DNA of 64,000 nt from Tabrizicola_A sp044377735 (GTDB lineage: Bacteria > Pseudomonadota > Alphaproteobacteria > Rhodobacterales > Rhodobacteraceae), in contig JBILYK010000007.1 of the NCBI GenBank assembly GCA_044377735.1, forward strand, positions 1 through 64,000, given 5' to 3'. Shown piece by piece: positions 9,505 to 17,047 of the stretch; the first letter of the stretch is position 1, and each line of letters starts with the position of its first letter. The notes under the pieces are model-generated. The model searched no databases and was not told where the DNA came from. It saw only the letters and a list, made by a program, of their open reading frames with translations. A program made the position numbers and the translations under genes.

Positions 9505-9584
9505 CAAGGTCTTTCATCTTGGCCCAAATACTCCCCGCGGAGCGTCCGACGGCGCCGCCAGAGCAACGCTGCCAGACGGCGCTT

Positions 9585-9615
9585 GTGGAAAATTCTTTGT
9601 TCAAGAATTTTCCAC
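9585..9615 (-). terminator. Perfect 13-bp inverted repeat, likely terminator of the DUF1523 operon
   Basis: GTGGAAAATTCTT (9585-9597), loop TGTTC, AAGAATTTTCCAC (9603-9615). It lies 12 bp past the stop of the minus-strand DUF1523 gene and next to the dead GMC gene on the plus strand. No long U-tract follows, so rho-independence is uncertain. Confidence 0.55.
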
Positions 9616-9627
9616 CATGAAGCAGCG

Positions 9628-10281
9628 CTATTTCTGGGCGCGCCCGCGGTTGAACCACGCCTTGACGCGTCCCAAGAACCCGGTCGCCTTGGCCTCAACC
9701 CCATCCCATGTCTCGCCCATTTCGGCGGCGACAGGCTCAACCGAGCGTTCCCAGAACTGCGCCCACATCCGGCGGATCATGAAGATCGCAAAGATCAAAA
9801 AGGCAATGACCACGATGGACACATAGGGGATCACCCGTTCATCCGGGCTTGCAGCCTCACGCACTGAAACGGCGTTGGGATAGATCGACAGGATCGGCAG
9901 GCGCCAGCCGTAATGGGTGACCATCACCCATTTGGGCGACGCGGCGTCGGACTTTAGGTTGCCCGCCTCGGCTTGGAGGTTGGAGCTGTCATATTTGAAG
10001 TAGGGCGGCCAGATCCAGCCGGTGTCTTCGTTGCGGTAGACCATCACAGAGCCATCGGGATAGGCCGCCTCAATAAATCGGATGTCGCGGGTGATGCCGC
10101 TTTCGGCGGTGCCAGTGTCGGGCGAGGCATAGGCCCAAGCGTTTTCGGTGCCGATGGTGGTCAGCCGGTTATAGGTGCCGGTGATCTTGACGATGTCATG
10201 CTGTGGCAGCGTGTAATGCAAGAACCCCAGCGCCAAGAGCGCCGCCACAATCCGCAAGGTCCATTTCGTTTTGGTCCACAT
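9628..10281 (-). CDS. DUF1523 family membrane protein
   Basis: 217 aa. One N-terminal membrane segment (about residues 8-26, LRIVAALLALGFLHYTL) is followed by a periplasmic-looking domain with the DUF1523 hallmark KITGTYNRLTTIGTENAWAYASPDTG. A second membrane helix lies at about 150-170 (YVSIVVIAFLIFAIFMI), with a charged cytosolic tail after it. DUF1523 is a Rhodobacterales family without a known function. It is the last gene of the minus-strand cluster that begins at 16865, starting 12 bp after the preceding 93-aa membrane protein gene, so it is almost certainly co-transcribed with it. Confidence 0.8.
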   Translation of the reverse strand: MWTKTKWTLRIVAALLALGFLHYTLPQHDIVKITGTYNRLTTIGTENAWAYASPDTGTAESGITRDIRFIEAAYPDGSVMVYRNEDTGWIWPPYFKYDSSNLQAEAGNLKSDAASPKWVMVTHYGWRLPILSIYPNAVSVREAASPDERVIPYVSIVVIAFLIFAIFMIRRMWAQFWERSVEPVAAEMGETWDGVEAKATGFLGRVKAWFNRGRAQK

Positions 10282-10293
10282 AGCGACCCCCTT

Positions 10294-10575
10294 TTACTGA
10301 TGGTTCACGGCATAGGCCGTTGCCAGCACAACCGCCATGGGAATGATATAGACCAAGACGATCAGCTTGCGCCGCAGGCTGTGGCGATAGGCCGTGAGCC
10401 CCGCCTTGATATAGGCATCGCGGGCCTCTGTTTCAGCCCCCAGATTGTCGGGATCACTGTCCCATGTCTTTTCCAGCCGCTCACGGCGGACCGAGCGCGA
10501 ATAGATCGAGACCAAAAGATAGACCACGCTCAACAGCACAAAGGCCAGAACACCCGCCCGAAGCAAACTGATCAT
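10294..10575 (-). CDS. Small two-helix membrane protein, unknown
   Basis: 93 aa, MISLLRAGVLAFVLLSVVYLLVSIYSRSVRRERLE at the start, so a first membrane helix at about residues 4-25. A charged middle follows, then a second helix at about 68-88 (LIVLVYIIPMAVVLATAYAV). Its ATG overlaps the stop of the DUF6638 gene in an ATGA, which implies translational coupling. It probably forms a membrane unit with the DUF1523 protein 12 bp downstream. No family was recognised. Confidence 0.75.
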   Translation of the reverse strand: MISLLRAGVLAFVLLSVVYLLVSIYSRSVRRERLEKTWDSDPDNLGAETEARDAYIKAGLTAYRHSLRRKLIVLVYIIPMAVVLATAYAVNHQ

Positions 10576-11930
10576 CGCCGTCCTCCTGCTGCGCCCCAAG
10601 GTCCGGCCTGGGGGCCGACTGGGCGCGACGGGCGGGGCGTGGGCCGGTCGCGGCTGTCCATCGTGGGTTCGGGGCCAAACAGCGCCGCGCGCGCGCCTTG
10701 GGCATCCACCTTGTACTCGCGGTCCAAAAAGCCCACCACCCAAGTTTGCTTACGCTCGGACCAGCGGGCGTAATGCGCGTAGAACAGTTCCTTATGGGTG
10801 ATGAACATCTGGCGCACATCCATCGGGCCAAGCTCGCTGAGGAGCATGTTCACCAGATCGCGGTCTTTGCCGGGGGCGGCGCGCAGCGTGTAGAAATAGC
10901 AGGCATGTTCCGAGGTGATGCGCGGCCATGGCCCCGCCCCTTCAACCCAGCGCAGAAGGGCGGCCAGCCCCAGAAACTCATCGGGCAGCGCATCGCCCAA
11001 GCGGAAGGCCAGCTTGCGCAATTCGGTACGCCGCGCATCGCCAATGTCGATCTTCAGGGTTTCTGCCGCCTCGACCAGAATGAAATCCATCTTCTGGCGC
11101 AGGATGCCCGCCGCATCCAAGCCCCGCGCCTGCACGATGGGTTCCACAAGGCCATTGCGGTCGAGCCATTCGGCAATCTGGTTGCGCCGGGTGATGTCCA
11201 TCACGGGCGAGATCGGCAACGACCCAAGCGTGTCGCGCGGCGCGCTGGCGATTACGCCGGGATGGGTCAGATCTTGAAACACATAGACCCCGCCAAAATG
11301 GCTGGTCCAGAAATTGGGCTGCTGAAAGGTCATCGTGGGAAGGCTGATCGGCACTCGGGTGACATCGCCGGTCTTGCGCGCAAGGGTGATCATCTGGGCA
11401 ATCAGCGCCTCATCCCGCCAGCCGTCTGGCGCCGTGCGAAACCGCTCGATCAGGGCCGCCAGCTTTTCGGCATCGGCCACATGGCCGCCGATGGTGTCAG
11501 CCTCGACGGTGACCTGCTTCATCTCCAAAAGCCGCGCGGGGGTGGAAAGGTCATAGACCGAGCCCTGCAACTCTCCACAGACCGCATCCCGCGCAGTCAG
11601 GGCGAACAGCTGCGCCTCATTGGCCTCGATGAACTGCTGGAGGATGCCGCGCGCGGTGGAGAATTTCATATTCAGCAGCGGCGCGGTTTTCTGACTGGTG
11701 GTCAGCAAGATAAACTGCCGATTGGCCCCATTGGGGTTGAGGTAGCCGGGGTCGTTGAATTCATCCCCAATCTCGGGGGAATAGCCCGACAGGTCGATGT
11801 GGAAATCGGTGAGCTGGGTGGTCTTGCCCGTCAGATGCTTGAGCGCGCGGTTGTACCGTTCGATCAGGGCGGGCGAGGAGACCTCGATCAGGTTGCCGAA
11901 CATGAGGCCAGCGGAGATGAGGCGGTTCAT
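10572..11930 (-). CDS. DUF6638 family protein
   Basis: 452 aa, no signal peptide or membrane helix, starting MNRLISAGLMFGNLIEVSSPALIERYNRAL. I associate this sequence type with DUF6638, a Rhodobacterales family of unknown role; that name is from memory. The ATG at 11930 has a strong AAAGGAG 8 bases upstream. The C-terminal 35 residues are Pro/Arg-rich and low in complexity. It probably once followed the AAA ATPase gene directly. The two are now split by about 620 bp holding repeats and a DUF559 gene. Downstream coupling to the membrane genes suggests a cytosolic partner of a membrane assembly. Confidence 0.75.
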   Translation of the reverse strand: MNRLISAGLMFGNLIEVSSPALIERYNRALKHLTGKTTQLTDFHIDLSGYSPEIGDEFNDPGYLNPNGANRQFILLTTSQKTAPLLNMKFSTARGILQQFIEANEAQLFALTARDAVCGELQGSVYDLSTPARLLEMKQVTVEADTIGGHVADAEKLAALIERFRTAPDGWRDEALIAQMITLARKTGDVTRVPISLPTMTFQQPNFWTSHFGGVYVFQDLTHPGVIASAPRDTLGSLPISPVMDITRRNQIAEWLDRNGLVEPIVQARGLDAAGILRQKMDFILVEAAETLKIDIGDARRTELRKLAFRLGDALPDEFLGLAALLRWVEGAGPWPRITSEHACYFYTLRAAPGKDRDLVNMLLSELGPMDVRQMFITHKELFYAHYARWSERKQTWVVGFLDREYKVDAQGARAALFGPEPTMDSRDRPTPRPSRPVGPQAGPWGAAGGRR

Positions 11931-11950
11931 GGGGTGGCTCCTTTGGCAAA

Positions 11951-11988
11951 GGCCCCCCACCCCATCCCTCCCCACAAGGGGGAGGGGG
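11951..11988. repeat. CCCTCCCCACAAGGGGGAGGG repeat, copy 1
   Basis: A GC-rich, partly self-complementary element. It is a diverged inverse of the copy at 12027-12067, and the two can fold into one long hairpin just upstream of the DUF6638 ribosome-binding site. Similar cores occur at 12459-12499 and 28392-28431. Confidence 0.85.
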
Positions 11989-12026
11989 CCGCCTTGGGTG
12001 TCGGTCGGGCCATCTGGCATGAGACG

Positions 12027-12067
12027 CCTCCCCTCCCCCTTGTGGGGAGGGGCTGGGGGTGGGGGGC
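12027..12067. repeat. 41-bp inverted repeat, DUF559 side A
   Basis: The exact reverse complement of 12459-12499 over all 41 positions. It begins 29 bp past the DUF559 stop. Together with its partner it brackets a 473-bp unit. Confidence 0.9.
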
Positions 12068-12096
12068 TGCACGATTTGCCATCAAAAAACTCTCTG

Positions 12097-12450
12097 TCAT
12101 TCCAAACCAACTTCCAAGGCATCAAGCACCAGCTGCATGACACCTTCAAGGTTGCCATCCACATCGCCGTTCCAGACCCGCAAGACTGTGAAACCTTCGG
12201 TCGCAAACCACGCATCCCGCGCCGCATCTTCCGGACCGCCATGCTGGCCGCCATCAACTTCGATCACCAACCGTCGCCCGAAATCCACGAAATCCGCAAT
12301 GAAGCGGCCAACCGGCGCCTGCCTGCGGAAATGAAGCCCAAGGCGATGGTTCAGGTCGCGCAACTGCGTCCAGAGTTTGCGCTCCTGCGGGGTCATCTCG
12401 GCACGCAGGTGGCGGGCGTTTGCGCGGGTGTGCGGGGCGATATCAGCCAT
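12097..12450 (-). CDS. DUF559 (Vsr-like endonuclease fold) protein
   Basis: 117 aa. DUF559 proteins share the restriction-endonuclease-like fold of Vsr mismatch endonucleases. Characteristic parts are the N-terminal ARHLRAEMTPQERKLW, then LNHRLGLHFRRQAPVGRFIADFVDF, and the acidic catalytic-like segment RLVIEVDGGQH. The C-terminal part is VLRVWNGDVDGNLEGVM. Its cellular role is unknown. It starts 8 bp inside one 41-bp inverted repeat and ends 29 bp from the other. It sits between two genes of an otherwise tight operon, so it looks inserted. There is no good Shine-Dalgarno, so it may be poorly translated. Confidence 0.88.
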   Translation of the reverse strand: MADIAPHTRANARHLRAEMTPQERKLWTQLRDLNHRLGLHFRRQAPVGRFIADFVDFGRRLVIEVDGGQHGGPEDAARDAWFATEGFTVLRVWNGDVDGNLEGVMQLVLDALEVGLE

Positions 12451-12458
12451 CGCTCAAG

Positions 12459-12499
12459 GCCCCCCACCCCCAGCCCCTCCCCACAAGGGGGAGGGGAGG
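12459..12499. repeat. 41-bp inverted repeat, DUF559 side B
   Basis: Perfect inverted partner of 12027-12067. It lies between the DUF559 start and the AAA ATPase stop. The core is CCCCTCCCCACAAGGGGGAG. No target-site duplication is obvious outside the pair. Confidence 0.9.
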
Positions 12500-12550
12500 T
12501 GACACATGCCATGTTGCGCGTTCTTTTTCGGACGGGATTGGGGCTTTGGA

Positions 12551-14485
12551 TCAGGCATCGGATCTCCCCTCCAAATACCTTCTCTTCGCCTCTTCCGTCC
12601 GGCCAAACTCCCGCACCATGCCTTCAATCGCCACCTCATCCGACTTGTCGGAATAGCGGAACTCAGAATCCGCATAGCGGTTGATTTCCTGCACCACCAT
12701 CTCAACCGAGATCGGTTGCATCAAGCCCCGGATCATCGCCAGCTTGTCGTCGTAGGGTTTGAAGAGGAACAGATCGGGGTTTTCCATCCAGATGTCGGGC
12801 AGGTCGAAATCCATCGCCCGAACCTTGACCGCATCGGTGATGTTCTTGATCGCGCGGCCGGTAAAGCGGGGGTCGGCCTCTTGGATGGCCTTCAGGTAAG
12901 CCCCCAGCTTGGCAATCGTGTCCAAGGGGCCGATGTCGCCCGCCACCCGGTCCCACACCGTCACCAGCCCCGGCTCATGCGGGCGGGAGTGGCCTTCAAA
13001 GCTGGCCGCCACCGCCTTTTTGATTTCCTGCGCGGCAAAGAGGTCATGCGCGCCCAAGGGGATTTGGTGGTTTTTGCCCAGAAGGAGCGACAGGATATCA
13101 ATGTAATCCTCGCGCGTTTGGGGGCCATCGACCAAGAACCGCGCTCCGGCGCGTTGGCGCAGCGCATCGTCGACGTTCTCGGGGAAGTTGGAAAACATCC
13201 CGAAGGTGCAATTGCCGCGCACCACGGTGCCTGCCCCGGCAAAGGCCTGCATAAAGACCGCCGTCACCTCTTGCTGGCCCGCTGACGACTGCCGGTCGCC
13301 GCGCTTGCCGGCCACTTGGTCAATGTCATCGATGGTGCCAAAGCCGATGACCGTGGGGTCCAGCACAGTGTCGATAAAGGCCTTGGCGTTTTGGCCGGAT
13401 TTGCCCTGATAGCTGTCGATCTGGTCGATGGAGAAGTTCTGATAGCGGAAGGGGTAGCCTGCGACCTTGCAATAGTCGTTCAACATTCCCGCCATCATCT
13501 GGATGAGGGTGGTCTTGCCCGTGCCGGGTTTGCCATCGCCCATGAAGGTGAAGATAAAGCCGCCCAGTTCGGCAAAAGGGTTGAGGCGGCGGTCAAAGTC
13601 ATAGGCCATCAGCATCTTGGCGAGCCGCATCGATTGGTATTTGGCAATGTGATTGCCCACCACCTCATGCGGTTTCTTGAACTGCATGGAGATCGCGCCG
13701 CCTTTGGCCGCGCGGGCGGGTTTGAAGCCGTTGATCGCAAGGCCGTCGGCCTCGACCTTCCAGGCCGATCCGGTAAAGGCCGCCGTGCCGCCCGCAGTTT
13801 GCGCGCGGAGTGCGACCTTGGCCATCAGCGCCTCGGCAAAGGCGGCGAGGGTGGCGACAAGGCGGGTTTCGTCACTGGCAAAGGCGGCGATGTCTTGATC
13901 CAACTCCCACAGCGCGCCTTGCAGGGCGAGGGGTGCGTTGTCGGTGAGAACCTCCTCCACCTCGCCGATCTCGACGGTGGTGGGGCCCAGATGCGGGGCA
14001 AGGAGAAAAGCGGTGGCATTGGCAAAGGTGTAAAGCACCGCCAAAGCCTCGCCGGCCAGAAGGTCGGTGAATTCGGCGCGGCGCGCCTCGGGCAGGCGGC
14101 CTTCAAGATTGGCCTTCTTCAGCTCGGCCAGACCTGATTGGGCGGCAAAGGCCTCGCCAAGGGCCAAGGCAATCGCCACCCCCCGCCGCAGCGCGTTCAG
14201 CGCGCTGGCCTGCAAGGGCGACAACAGCCCGTCGCCCAAACTTTCGACCCGCTCATACAGCCGCACCCCACCCGGTCGCGCGGTGGACCGCGCCGCCATG
14301 CCGGGGATCGTGGAGCGAAAGCGCGGGCGCGCGCCGATGCCGGGCGAGCGTTCTTCCGCCGTCACCGGCGCCGTCGCGCGGGCCAGCCGTGGCGCGTGGT
14401 CAAAGCCTGAAAGCAGGGCGAGCGCGGCCTCATACTGGCCTTTGATCGCCTCTTCCCGCAGTTCCATCGTGTCGCGCGTTGTCAT
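12551..14485 (-). CDS. AAA-family ATPase of the coiled-coil operon
   Basis: 644 aa. The start at 14485 (MTTRDTMELREEAIKGQYEAAL) has a textbook GGAGGT 6 bases upstream. The N-terminal half (about residues 1-280) is helical and unrecognised. The AAA core follows: Walker A GDGKPGTGKTTL at about residue 325, Walker B-like GFGTIDDIDQ with KRGDRQSS after it, and an arginine-bearing DALRQRAGARFLVDG region. The C-terminus has a lid-like helical domain ending KRRYLEGRSDA. It probably remodels a protein complex formed with the coiled-coil and DUF6638 neighbours. That role is inferred only from the operon. Confidence 0.8.
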   Translation of the reverse strand: MTTRDTMELREEAIKGQYEAALALLSGFDHAPRLARATAPVTAEERSPGIGARPRFRSTIPGMAARSTARPGGVRLYERVESLGDGLLSPLQASALNALRRGVAIALALGEAFAAQSGLAELKKANLEGRLPEARRAEFTDLLAGEALAVLYTFANATAFLLAPHLGPTTVEIGEVEEVLTDNAPLALQGALWELDQDIAAFASDETRLVATLAAFAEALMAKVALRAQTAGGTAAFTGSAWKVEADGLAINGFKPARAAKGGAISMQFKKPHEVVGNHIAKYQSMRLAKMLMAYDFDRRLNPFAELGGFIFTFMGDGKPGTGKTTLIQMMAGMLNDYCKVAGYPFRYQNFSIDQIDSYQGKSGQNAKAFIDTVLDPTVIGFGTIDDIDQVAGKRGDRQSSAGQQEVTAVFMQAFAGAGTVVRGNCTFGMFSNFPENVDDALRQRAGARFLVDGPQTREDYIDILSLLLGKNHQIPLGAHDLFAAQEIKKAVAASFEGHSRPHEPGLVTVWDRVAGDIGPLDTIAKLGAYLKAIQEADPRFTGRAIKNITDAVKVRAMDFDLPDIWMENPDLFLFKPYDDKLAMIRGLMQPISVEMVVQEINRYADSEFRYSDKSDEVAIEGMVREFGRTEEAKRRYLEGRSDA

Positions 14486-14530
14486 CTTCTTACCTCCAAC
14501 AACAGGTCCTTTGGCTGGCCGGGCCAAGGT

Positions 14531-14641
14531 GAGTATTTGGAAAGGCGCAAATCCATCAGCGGCATTCCCTTTGATTTGCGCCTTTTGAAATACTCCTGGT
14601 GCGCCATTGGTAGCGCCATTGGTCCGAGATACCAATGGCGC
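14531..14641. repeat. Two-hairpin intergenic element, copy A
   Basis: Hairpin one pairs GAGTATTTGGAAAGGCGCAA (from 14531) with TTGCGCCTTTTGAAATACTC (ending 14595). Hairpin two is GCGCCATTGGT (14613-14623), CCGAGAT, ACCAATGGCGC (14631-14641). The element fills the 184-bp gap between the AAA ATPase gene and the 373-aa gene. A diverged copy of the same order lies at 35439-35549. Confidence 0.8.
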
Positions 14642-14669
14642 GGGGGGCTGGCCCCCGGGCTTGGCTCAA

Positions 14670-15791
14670 TCACACCGCCGGGATAATGCGCCCGCCCGCG
14701 CCGACCACGAATTTGCGGAAGGGGCGCAGGCCGGGGGCGTCGACCTCGACCAGCGCCTGAAACACCTGTTCTGGCAGGATCACCATGCGTTTGGTCGTGG
14801 TGGTGCCGGTGTCGATGCCGTGGAGCGGGTCCAGTTTCCAGATCTGACGGTTGGCGCTGGCAAACCAGCCGTCTTTCACCTCTTCTTCGCGGTCTGAGGT
14901 GATGTCTTCCACCGTCCAGACCAGCGCCCAATCCAGCCCGTCGGGCGCTTTGGCGGCTTTGAGCACATCGGAAATCGGCCCGGATTGCAGGGTGAAATCA
15001 TGGCTGTGCATCGGTCCCAGTGTGATGCGGCGCAGGCGTTTGGGGTGGATCGCCTCGAAATCCTTGTCGAAGCCTTGCGCCATGGTCAGCAGTTTCAGCC
15101 CACCCACGGACTGCGCCATCAGCCCTTGTTGTATCAAGGGCCAGCGCTGGTCGTCCGACGGGAGCGGTTTGCGGCCGGAGTCCTGCACGTCGAACAGATA
15201 GACCACCGGCAGGTTGGTTTGGGTGTCCCACACCGCCCAATGCAGCAGAAAATGACGCCGTGGGCCGACCTCGGCGATGAACTGCGCCTGGGGGTCATTG
15301 CGGGCCCAGAAGAGGCCCCCGGCGGCCAGTGCTTCGTAGTAGAGCCGCTGTGCCAGCGCGAATTGCAGCGCGGTGGGCACGGTCAGGTCGCCGACGATCT
15401 GGCGCACCATGCGGTCTTTCAACTCGGCCTCAGAGGCCATGCCGGACAGATGTTTGTCGACCTGTGCCGCGTCGAGCGCCATGGCCATCAGCTCTTGCGC
15501 CACGGGAAAGCCCGAGTCGTGGCGGTCGAAGGTCAGGCGCGGGGCGGTGTCGCTGCGGCCTGTCATCAGGTATTTGTGGCTGAGTGCCTTGAACGTGGCG
15601 CTCAGCGACGCAAGGTAGCGGCCCAGCACCCGCGCCTCGGTGCGGGTCAGCTGGCCTTCGGCCTCGACCTCGCCCGCCACCCGGGCCAGATGGCCGGTGA
15701 TGCGGTCAAACTTGGCAAAGTAGCGCCGGGCGATAGCGCTGTCGTAAAGCTGGGCATGGTCGGAGACCAGCGCCTCTTTGATCTCGGCCAC
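14670..15791 (-). CDS. Uncharacterised 373-aa operon protein
   Basis: Starts MAEIKEALVSDHAQLYDSAIARRYFAKFDRI. It is soluble and has no signal peptide. The N-terminal third is helical and charged, the remainder mixed. The segment RRHFLLHWAVWDTQTNLPVVYLFDVQDSGR looks like a beta-hairpin core. The C-terminus is small-residue-rich (FVVGAGGRIIPAV). I do not recognise a family or a catalytic motif. It starts 3 bp after the coiled-coil gene, so the two are surely co-translated, and the AAA ATPase follows after a 184-bp gap that holds element A. Confidence 0.8.
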   Translation of the reverse strand: MAEIKEALVSDHAQLYDSAIARRYFAKFDRITGHLARVAGEVEAEGQLTRTEARVLGRYLASLSATFKALSHKYLMTGRSDTAPRLTFDRHDSGFPVAQELMAMALDAAQVDKHLSGMASEAELKDRMVRQIVGDLTVPTALQFALAQRLYYEALAAGGLFWARNDPQAQFIAEVGPRRHFLLHWAVWDTQTNLPVVYLFDVQDSGRKPLPSDDQRWPLIQQGLMAQSVGGLKLLTMAQGFDKDFEAIHPKRLRRITLGPMHSHDFTLQSGPISDVLKAAKAPDGLDWALVWTVEDITSDREEEVKDGWFASANRQIWKLDPLHGIDTGTTTTKRMVILPEQVFQALVEVDAPGLRPFRKFVVGAGGRIIPAV

Positions 15792-15794
15792 CGC

Positions 15795-16865
15795 TTAGCC
15801 CCCGTAGGCGTTCTTGTCGTGTTTCTCGACGATCTTGGCGAAGCGGCGGGCAAAGCGTTCATCCGCTTTGGCCTTTTGCTCCAAGATCTGGCGGGCAAAG
15901 ACCATATGGCCTTCGTGCGCCTCAAGCATGCCGGCCATTTTGTCGTTGGTGGCGGCCCCGATGGCGGCCATGGCGGCTTGGGCCTCTTGGTCGGTCTTCA
16001 CGCCAATCTCGTTGATGCGATGCGCCACATCCTGCTGCTGGGCGGTTTTCAGGCTGGAGGTCAGCGCGTCATAAAGGACCACGCGCTGTTTGGTGTCTGT
16101 CTGCAGTTTGTTGATCAGCACCAGTTGGGTGGCGGCCTGATTGGTCAGGGAATCCACCCAGGTTTTGCCCTTTTCGATATAGCGTTCCAGCGTCTGGCTT
16201 TTGGCCAGATGCACCTGTTCGTCCTGCACCAACGCGTTGTAGCGGGCGTTCAACTCGGCCAGATCGGTTTCCAGTTTGGTGCGGGCGGCGGCGTCTTGTT
16301 CGACCGAGATCTTGTTTTCCAACTCGATGATCTTGGGGTCCAACGCGGTGATCTCGTCGCGGGTAGCCTCCAACGCCGTCACAGCGCCTTCGCGCTGGGA
16401 CAGCGTGTCACCAAGGTTCACTTCAACCCGCGATTTTTGGGTGTTGAGCAGGTCCAACTGGCCTTGCAGCAGGCGCACGATCACATCGGATTTCGCGATC
16501 AGGTCTTGCAGCTTGTCGTCAATGGAGGCGGTGCGGAGCCGTTCCTGGCGCATCGATTCTGACTTGGCGGTGGAGAAGATGCCGATAAAGCTTTCCATGC
16601 CCGTCTTGGATCGCATTTCATCGAAGTCTTTGGAAAAGCCTGCCGTGACGTCATCGAGCCCCATGATCAGCTCGGCAATATTGGCGTTCATCACCTCGGT
16701 GTGTTTGTTCACATCGTCCAGTGTGGCGTTTTCCACATCAATCGCGAGGCCCTGATCGAGCTTGGTGCGGGCGGTTTCGATCTGGGCGGTTACGGCGGAA
16801 ATCTTGGCCTGCGCCTCGGCCACCTGTTTCTGGCTTTCCTGAATTTGCGCGTCGAAATTGGCCAT
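15795..16865 (-). CDS. Long coiled-coil protein, first gene of the operon
   Basis: 356 aa, nearly all heptad-like helix from residue 4 to about 300 (DAQIQESQKQVAEAQAKISAV; LEATRDEITALDPKIIELENKI). It has no signal peptide or membrane segment. The architecture (basic head, RQERLRTASIDDKLQDLIAKSDVIVRLLQGQLDLL, then long helices) recalls TelA 'toxic anion resistance' or PspA-like membrane-associated coiled coils, but no signature is decisive. GGAGAG lies 8 bases upstream of the ATG. As the first gene it is likely the most highly expressed component, possibly a filament or scaffold acted on by the AAA ATPase. Confidence 0.78.
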   Translation of the reverse strand: MANFDAQIQESQKQVAEAQAKISAVTAQIETARTKLDQGLAIDVENATLDDVNKHTEVMNANIAELIMGLDDVTAGFSKDFDEMRSKTGMESFIGIFSTAKSESMRQERLRTASIDDKLQDLIAKSDVIVRLLQGQLDLLNTQKSRVEVNLGDTLSQREGAVTALEATRDEITALDPKIIELENKISVEQDAAARTKLETDLAELNARYNALVQDEQVHLAKSQTLERYIEKGKTWVDSLTNQAATQLVLINKLQTDTKQRVVLYDALTSSLKTAQQQDVAHRINEIGVKTDQEAQAAMAAIGAATNDKMAGMLEAHEGHMVFARQILEQKAKADERFARRFAKIVEKHDKNAYGG

Positions 16866-16896
16866 CTTGCTCTCCGTGCGAACTGATCCAGAGGCC

Positions 16897-16917
16897 GATG
16901 TAATGATCTTTTACATC
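16897..16917. promoter_or_regulatory. Inverted repeat GATGTAA-N7-TTACATC upstream of the coiled-coil operon
   Basis: A perfect 7-bp inverted repeat, 32 bp upstream of the coiled-coil start. Size and position suit a dimeric repressor or activator site, and it is the only clean operator-like symmetry in this gap. No matching regulator is identifiable. Confidence 0.5.
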
Positions 16918-16945
16918 AATACATCCCCGTCTGGCGGGGAAACTG

Positions 16946-16979
16946 AAAAAAAATAGATGTCGGGCCCCGAGGATGGGGC
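16946..16979 (-). terminator. Possible panBC terminator
   Basis: On the minus strand, a GCCCC/GGGGC stem with a 6-base loop (16964-16979) is followed after 10 bases by eight Ts (16946-16953). It lies downstream of panC. The spacing between stem and T-run is looser than ideal. Confidence 0.4.
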
Positions 16980-17047
16980 TGAAAAGATGTTCTATCCTTG
17001 CGCAAACCGGGCGAGGTCGCAATGTTGTTGTAGGGCCCAGGCGGGCG

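Noticed and set aside
12254..12290. DUF559 as a working Vsr mismatch endonuclease
   Set aside because: Only the shared fold segments are present; no adjacent cytosine methylase and no Vsr zinc-binding residues, so the Vsr role is not claimed.
14985..16562. A 525-codon plus-strand frame opposite the coiled-coil operon
   Set aside because: Antisense to two genes with good starts and coupling; rich in Gly/His/Gln without a recognisable fold.
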